Source: Paramacrobiotus metropolitanus
Lineage: Eukaryota; Tardigrada; Eutardigrada; Parachela; Macrobiotidae
DNA: 64,000 bases
Assembly: GCF_019649055.1 (NCBI RefSeq)
Contig: NW_026570223.1
Span: 124,001 to 188,000 of the forward strand
Reading direction: 5' to 3'
In this document: positions 58,401 through 64,000 of the stretch, one piece after another
How the letters are laid out: each line of letters opens with the position of its first letter
How positions within the stretch are numbered: position 1 is the first letter of the stretch
The notes under the pieces: model-generated
Databases searched by the model: none
The model's input: only the letters and a program-made list of their open reading frames with translations
What the model was told of the DNA's origin: nothing
Program-made: the position numbers and the translations under genes

Positions 58401-59872
58401 ATCGAACAAAATAATAATTTGTTCAGAAATATGTACAGTTCGTTTTCGCTCAAATCTTTTACACCCTCCTCAAATCCTTAAATACAGTAACACGGGCTTA
58501 ACAACAATCAGTACTTAATAATAATAAAAAGACTGCAAAAAAACCATAAATCATGATAAATCAGAAACCAGTAAAAATTAACGTGGATTCAGGATTATTG
58601 TAATAAATGATAAATCGAGTAGTACCATCTTTCCGTGTGTTATATGGATGACTAACCTGTCCTTCGGGCAAATAACGCATATTCCAAGCAATAACAAAAC
58701 AATGGTTAACAATGGATGCAGGCGACACGATCAGAGCCACTCCGCAATGACACAGACAGCATAAAAAACAGCAACAAAAAGATCCGGAAAAATGGACAAA
58801 CATGAAACCTCAGAAAACGAAAAACTTCGTCTGCCAGAGTCAAGACTACAACGATTGCAAAATTCAACAATCAGCTGCACCACTGACTTGTCCCGATAGT
58901 CTTCTGGCACATATTAACAATTAACTATCTTATCACAAATTCGAAGAAAAATATTGACGAATTTCACACAATTCGTGAAATCACGGTCAGAAAGATAAAA
59001 TTAGGCAGAAACGATGTCGCTGCCAGCGAGAAACAGCAAACAGCCAAACACACATCCAAAACAACTGCGAGGACAAAGTTCAAGTCCAAGACCAGCCTCG
59101 CGGACAGGGAATTCATCTCGTACGGCGTAAATGGCACTGATTGTGGCGTCACTGATTAAATACCCGTACTACAGCGCTTGCGGACACGAAGCACATACAG
59201 GGAATTCACCGCATTGAAAGTTCCATCTAACCCTCGTACGGCCGTCTACGTCACCGTCTGGTCCCGCCCCCTTGCGATTTTCAACTTTTGCGTACGAAAA
59301 AGCTTCCGGTGAATGAATTTCGAAGTTATGAATATGATTGCGTAACCTCAATAACCGCGGCTGTTTTTCACCATTAAAATGCAGTCAACAGAAGACACAT
59401 GTGTGGCTAAAGCCGTGCATCCGTGCCAAGTTCATTCTAAACAAGATGCGCGCGTGCGCGTGTATTGCAAAAGTATCACGAAAGTTGCAACTTTGAAAGC
59501 GGTATGCTTGGTCGCTCAAGCAGCAAGCGCAGTACTTCGCGGCATGGCAAAAGAAGCGCCATATCTGTTTACGCCTGTATAGATTTGTTTCCAGCTGAAA
59601 TACAAACGACTGAAACGATGCACTCAAGCGCAAGGAATTGTTTTTTATCGAATTTTTTTATTATCCATTTGCACATAATAATATTCACCACAGTGAAGAG
59701 GCGCCGCTTGTCAACAATTGACTACGAACAAAATTCAAGATAAATTAAAAATTCAAATGCAAAAATGGAATATTATATAAAAGTATTATTTTCATTTGGA
59801 AAACACCATTCTCCGTGTGACGAAAATTCCCCCGGGGGACACGAAGCGACGACTTCCGGGCATCAGCCAAAT

Positions 59873-60086
59873 TAATCCCATTTTCTCGAGCAGCAGCGGA
59901 AGCTTACACTGCCCATATATCCTGCAAATGGATGCGTGTAATGATAATCCGTCTTCCGCGCGCGCGCCGTTGACGTCGGTAATCCATTATCCACTGCGAG
60001 ACCATCATGCGGTGTGTCGGCGCAGTCACTGCCATAACCCGCACGGACACTTTTTGCTTTCTTCGAATTGCCGCCATAAATAATCC
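59873..60086 (+). promoter_or_regulatory. cluster of four TAATCC sites (candidate enhancer)
   Basis: TAATCC occurs at 59873, 59945, 59980 and 60081 on the plus strand, within 214 bp. The segment is more GC-rich than its surroundings. TAATCC is the known target of K50 homeodomain proteins (Otx, Bicoid, Goosecoid). Function is inference. Confidence 0.35.
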
Positions 60087-60615
60087 ATGCTTGCTGATTT
60101 GGCATCCGATGGAAGTCATCAGTCCACAATCAGATGGCAAGGAAAATCAGAAATAAAAATTCACCATCCTTCCGTGCACGCGGCAGCCTTCTTTGCCATC
60201 ACGCAACCCGAGAAGGTTTCCTGGATGAAATAAACATCTTCCTCATATATAGTTACAGATAGAATACAAAGCAACGGCATAATATGTATTTGAGACAGGC
60301 ATTGACCAATACAGCTTTTACAATGCATACTAAACGAGTGCAGCACCGGTACATAAATTCTGCAATAATTTAGGTAATCTAGAATTATTACTGAAAACAG
60401 TTGCTTCAATAATATGACTGTACGCTGTAGTCTGTACGTACTTCTACCGCTCTACGCATGTTGCAGGGCAAGCAGAAAAGCACGACGAAAAACCACAAAA
60501 TTTTGAATTGTACGCCTCTAAATAATTACAAAACTTACAATTAAATTTAGTTTCTTTTTATCTCAGTTTCTGAATAATTAAATAAAAATTTCTGAGATTC
60601 TGGCAGACTTACTAA

Positions 60616-60772
60616 GAAATTCGGCATTAACGCTCGGGTGTCTTCTGTACTCGTGCATTAAGCGATGCTCCGGAATCCCGGATGATGCCGATGTCGATCA
60701 CCGTTGTACGCACCTTCGTCATCACAAATTTGCTGCTGTTGGCTTCCGGTTTCCAGGACGAGTGGCCGCGAT
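60616..60772 (-). other. candidate untranslated or terminal exon, minus strand
   Basis: A GC-rich segment bounded by an acceptor (TACTTCGTAG side at 60773) and a strong donor, GTAAGT, at 60615-60610. All three frames contain a stop, though two stay open for about 40-50 codons. It may be a 5' UTR exon of the TMCC gene or part of an unrecognised minus-strand transcript. Confidence 0.3.
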
Positions 60773-62343
60773 GATACTACGAACAGTAAAGTCAGTTACA
60801 ATGTATTTCTGTTTATCACTAGCAGATATAAACCTTATTATTAAAGACGAAATTGGGGATCGACTCTTCAGAAATGAGCTGATTCAAGGTCTTTCATCAA
60901 CGCGTGACTTCAGCAGACCGTCGTGTGTTCTCATCATACGTACTGTACCCCACAATCAACAACCACTGACAAATGGAACAAAACTTTTCGTTTACAATAG
61001 GCGATGAACAGCCCATTTCCAGCCCTGATGCTACTTACTTAATCGTTAAAACCGGTAAACATTTTGCGCATTTCAGCAGAATTTCTAATTACAGTATACA
61101 CCAATTTGCGTACCAGTGTGAATGACAGCTGAAAGTAGTAATTCTGAACAGCTTCACTTCGCTAGAAAGCATTAATGAATCAAAACGATGCTAATAATAT
61201 ATCTAATCAGAAATCTGCTTAATCGAGATAAATAGAACTCCTTAAATGCACAAATGTATCACGATTACACATTGTTTTACCATTTAATACGTCCTGGAAA
61301 TCTACACTTCCGACTGTCACCCAGGCGCCGTATTACTGGTGTTGTCGATTAAGAGGGCCGAGTGACGGTGCGTCCATTGCTGCAACACACAAAAATCATG
61401 AATTAAACGTAGTTTCGAAATATTTTATTGTCGCTGAAAATTCAATTGTGCCGATTTTCTGTAATAATGCGTTCATTTACGTGGAAAAGTATGGATAAGC
61501 ACTATTCAGCAAAAGCAAACCAACATGCGGTTAACTGAGTGCCGAACTTCCGGTACAAGTGACGACTCGCATGCCAACATCACAAAAACGGTGAAAACAC
61601 TGGAAAATATCAGTCTGCAAAATTTCAGATTGTACAAACTGTAATGAATCAATTGTTGGGGGTTTTCGTCAGATAGTGAGCATAATGTGTTTGTCCTCAT
61701 GACCAAAATCAGAAGACCGTCGTGGTTATCATCCTAGCACCCCATTCACCGGCTGCATGATTGTCAGCCGCGAAATTAAAAATAAAGAAAATTCAAACGC
61801 CAAAATACTGAATAATTCTTAATGTAAATACTGTGATTCAAGCTGGAACCACCCGTACCGGCGCGTTATTAGAAATACGGTAGAAGTATGATGAAGTATC
61901 TTATCATTCTTACGTAATAAGCATTCGCGCACACTGGTAAGTAATCCATGCAAAATTCAGAAAATTACAACTAATTTTATGACGTTGTAATAACAGAATC
62001 TCCAAATCTCGGATATGTAGCGCTTCCAGAAAGAAAACACAACACAGCCAAATGTATACTGAATGAATTCACCGAATGCAAAAAAGCGTACGAAGACAAG
62101 CGAGAGCGAAAAAAGTTCTTGTAAACGATATCAATTTTTGACAAAAATTAAACCGGTACGTACTGCGTCCTGTCTTAATTTTAAATACACGGCATACGAT
62201 ATATAGCTGCATACTCGACATTACTCGTAAATTAGCACAGCCTTTCATAAAGCGGGCAGCGAGCTCGTCAAATGCGCAAAAACAGAAACAAAAAATTTCA
62301 AAACATTTAAAAATCAGTTAATTTCCCTAGCTTAAAATCTCAC

Positions 62344-62547
62344 CCCAAAGGCTCTGGAAATAATTAACGGCTCCTGCCGCATCACACTGGCTAGGTCTAC
62401 ATCCGGGCTGCTGCGTCGATGATCGGTGTGTGGGTTTCTCGTCGCTCCGGTGGCACAGTGACGACCGCGGAGATTCTGCGTGGATGGCGATGCTTTCCAT
62501 GCTAGCCAACTCGCGAGAACGCTGCACAAGATGATTCCTTGCTAATT
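62344..62547 (-). other. candidate upstream coding exon, minus strand
   Basis: The segment has a strong acceptor (TTTGTTTCCAG) before 62547 and a donor (GTGAGA) after 62344. An ATG at 62500 opens a frame (MESIAIHAESPRSSLCHRSD...) that reaches the donor in phase 1. It is Ser/His/Gln-rich without a known domain. It could be an alternative first exon of the TMCC gene about 7 kb downstream, or a separate gene. Confidence 0.3.
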
Positions 62548-63633
62548 CTGGAAACAAATCAGCTGAACCACACGATAAGAAACATGCATGTCGCAGCAAA
62601 CAAAAAACACGAAGAACCCGGCTCAAAAGAAGAGTTCCATGATTTCGTGTTCGCTGGCTCCTCACCGTTTCGGATGTGCAACTTGTGGGCGCACATATTT
62701 GGCAGTACGAAGGATCGGAACAGAATCCGAGCAAACGCAGTCAACTAGAACGAGATACTGTTTAACTACAAGTAAAAGAAACAAAACTTTTTTTGAAATT
62801 AAAGTAAATTAACCGAAATCACAAAACTGAAACGTGAAAATTCTAAAATCAAAATTCAAATTGCAACCAGCGAATATAAGCTCGCTGCTGCAACCAAAAT
62901 CGTCTTTGCCGACTTCCGCTGTGGGAAGCTGAACCCGAGCTGAGTCGATGTCGCAGTTACGTCCGCCAAAGATGGCACTAACGGTGACTAACCGATTGAA
63001 ATTCAAGGCAACGGCTAACCATGGAAATTTCCGCAATATGGTTTTCCGGTGTTCGATGATAGAGATTCTCTAAATTTTCCTTTTAAAAAAGTGTAGCTTC
63101 TGTTTTTACAAGAATCTAAATTATTCGATTCTATTTTAAAGACATCAATGCGGTAGTACCCTGCCATCGGTTTCTCTGACGTTTGCTGTTTGCACTTGCA
63201 GTTCTGAGTTCTGATCGTGACTTCCGTCGGCACACGAACGTAACGATACGAGCCGATTCGGAGTTGTCTGCTTCGGCCTGTAAGTGAATTGTGATGATAC
63301 TTCGTTACGCCACGCCGCCTGCGCATTGATTCATGTGTTTTCTCATCCAGACTGATTTCAAACCGCCGAGCATCCTCCTTGTCAGACAAGTTTTTTCTCT
63401 TACAGTCTTACGCACAGTTACGTAATCCAGTGATCTTCACAGAGTGGAAACGCACCTTTTCCGCTTCCTCTGCGCCCATAGCATCCGCCATCGCCCTGTT
63501 TCCTTATTCCCCTGTGCGTGCGCTGATTAATGTTTCTCGCGTGACACACCGTTGTAATCCCTCCATGATTATCGCCGTCACCGATGTTAGCGGATAATAA
63601 TTACATCCTGGTGCCTCGTGATCCGTTGAATCT

Positions 63634-63933
63634 ATGGTCGGATTTGATCCCAAACAGAGCGTTGTTCTGCCCCACTATGTCTATGGAATATGCGGAGCAT
63701 CTGCTGCGTTTCTCAGGTGCTGACAGCAGCGTGCTGATGCAGAATTGTAGAGTGGGGATTTGATTTTGTTGGTGTTTTACAGCCGGTTCTTCACGCAGCC
63801 GGTGGATGTGTGCAAGATCCGCTTCCAGCTGCAGATTGAACCGATCAGACGCGGTGAGATTGCGTCCAAATATCAGGGACTGTCGCAGGCGGTGGGTCTG
63901 ATTGTGCGGGAAGAGGGCGTCCTCGCTTTATGG
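63634..63933 (+). CDS. SLC25A19: SLC25A19-like mitochondrial thiamine pyrophosphate carrier, 5' part
   Basis: Two exons, 63634-63716 and 63783-63933, joined in phase 2 (AG + C). The second ends in TGG before a GTAAGT donor, so the gene continues beyond the window. The start MVGFDPKQSV matches the conserved N-terminus of the thiamine pyrophosphate carriers. TM1 is YVYGICGASAAFL, followed by the mitochondrial carrier signature QPVDVCKIRFQLQ (PxDxxK type) and then YQGLSQAVGLIVREEGVLALW, the matrix helix ending before TM2. About 78 of roughly 310 residues are present. The protein exchanges thiamine diphosphate across the inner mitochondrial membrane. Other SLC25 members are possible, but the N-terminus and the FQLQ-IEP segment favour SLC25A19. 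Confidence 0.85.
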
Positions 63934-64000
63934 GTAAGTTCGCTGTTATAGACTAATATAGAAGAATTAAAAACCTAATCGTTACTCACAGGAAATTTTT

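Larger units (their letters stand above)
55438..63633. other. 8-kb region without a supported coding gene
   Basis: AT-rich non-coding sequence between the TMCC gene (minus) and the SLC25A19-like gene (plus). It contains candidate minus-strand upstream exons (60.6 and 62.3-62.5 kb), a TATA-like CCTATAAAAAA at about 56191, a purine-rich stretch GAGAGTGAGAGACTGAGAGAG at about 57053, a 17-bp tandem duplication (CTGCAATAAAGCACAAA) near 57824, and a TAATCC cluster at 59.87-60.09 kb. All other open frames are short and lack motifs. Confidence 0.4.

Noticed and set aside
59872-60140. Open frames on both strands at the TAATCC cluster as coding exons
   Set aside because: They overlap on opposite strands with no recognisable domain. 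The GC-rich composition explains the openness; a regulatory segment is more likely.
63015-63389. 124-codon minus-strand frame (MSDKEDARRFEIS...) upstream of the carrier gene
   Set aside because: Basic, unlike any known family, with no paralog here and no convincing splice or promoter context. It could be real, but the evidence is too thin.

Overview
The window is animal nuclear DNA. Nearly every gene has short introns with GT/AG ends, a few have AATAAA signals, and the products are animal ones: cytochrome c oxidase subunit 4, the ESCRT-II subunit SNF8/VPS22, a TMCC-family membrane protein, a BOULE/DAZ-type RNA-binding protein, an SLC25A19-like mitochondrial carrier, a NRF-6-like acyltransferase and a rhodopsin-class receptor. 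The NRF-6-like gene and gustatory-receptor-like genes suggest an ecdysozoan. A tardigrade or similar small ecdysozoan is my best guess, but the sequence alone does not prove it. I saw no rRNA, tRNA, CRISPR, transposase or reverse transcriptase.

Left part (1-26 kb): lineage-specific, duplicated families. A minus-strand F-box family has two tandem intact four-exon members (10.2-12.9 and 14.4-16.6 kb), a divergent partial member running off the left edge, and a decayed remnant at 18.4-18.7 kb. They join an N-terminal part that looks like Tudor/Agenet-type barrels to an F-box and a conserved C-terminal half. Interleaved are three plus-strand, three-exon, chemoreceptor-like multi-pass proteins (5.4, 8.2 and 19.3 kb) whose last two exons are exactly 159 and 63 nt in every copy. 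A secreted leucine-rich-repeat protein (3.7 kb), a rhodopsin-class receptor (21.4-23.4 kb), a decayed copy of that receptor (17.6-18.1 kb), a non-autonomous inverted-repeat element (13.2-13.9 kb), two hairpin-forming inverted repeats and a small EB-like secreted peptide (25.9 kb) complete this part.

Middle part (27-38 kb): an 11-exon NRF-6-like gene (741 aa), SNF8 (249 aa), and COX4 (206 aa) divergent from SNF8. From 38.6 to 45 kb there are three genes for secreted, low-complexity Gln/Ser/Gly/Thr/Pro-rich proteins plus a Cys-rich peptide candidate. Two of the low-complexity genes share an unusual GC-rich palindromic block about 150 bp upstream of their starts.

Right part (46-64 kb): an eight-exon BOULE/DAZ-like gene (327 aa), a three-exon TMCC gene (433 aa), about 8 kb of mostly non-coding DNA with candidate upstream exons and a cluster of TAATCC sites, and the first two coding exons of an SLC25A19-like carrier that leaves the window on the right.

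Exon models were built by eye from splice signals, reading-frame continuity and protein similarity. For every complete multi-exon model given, the exon lengths sum to a multiple of three.
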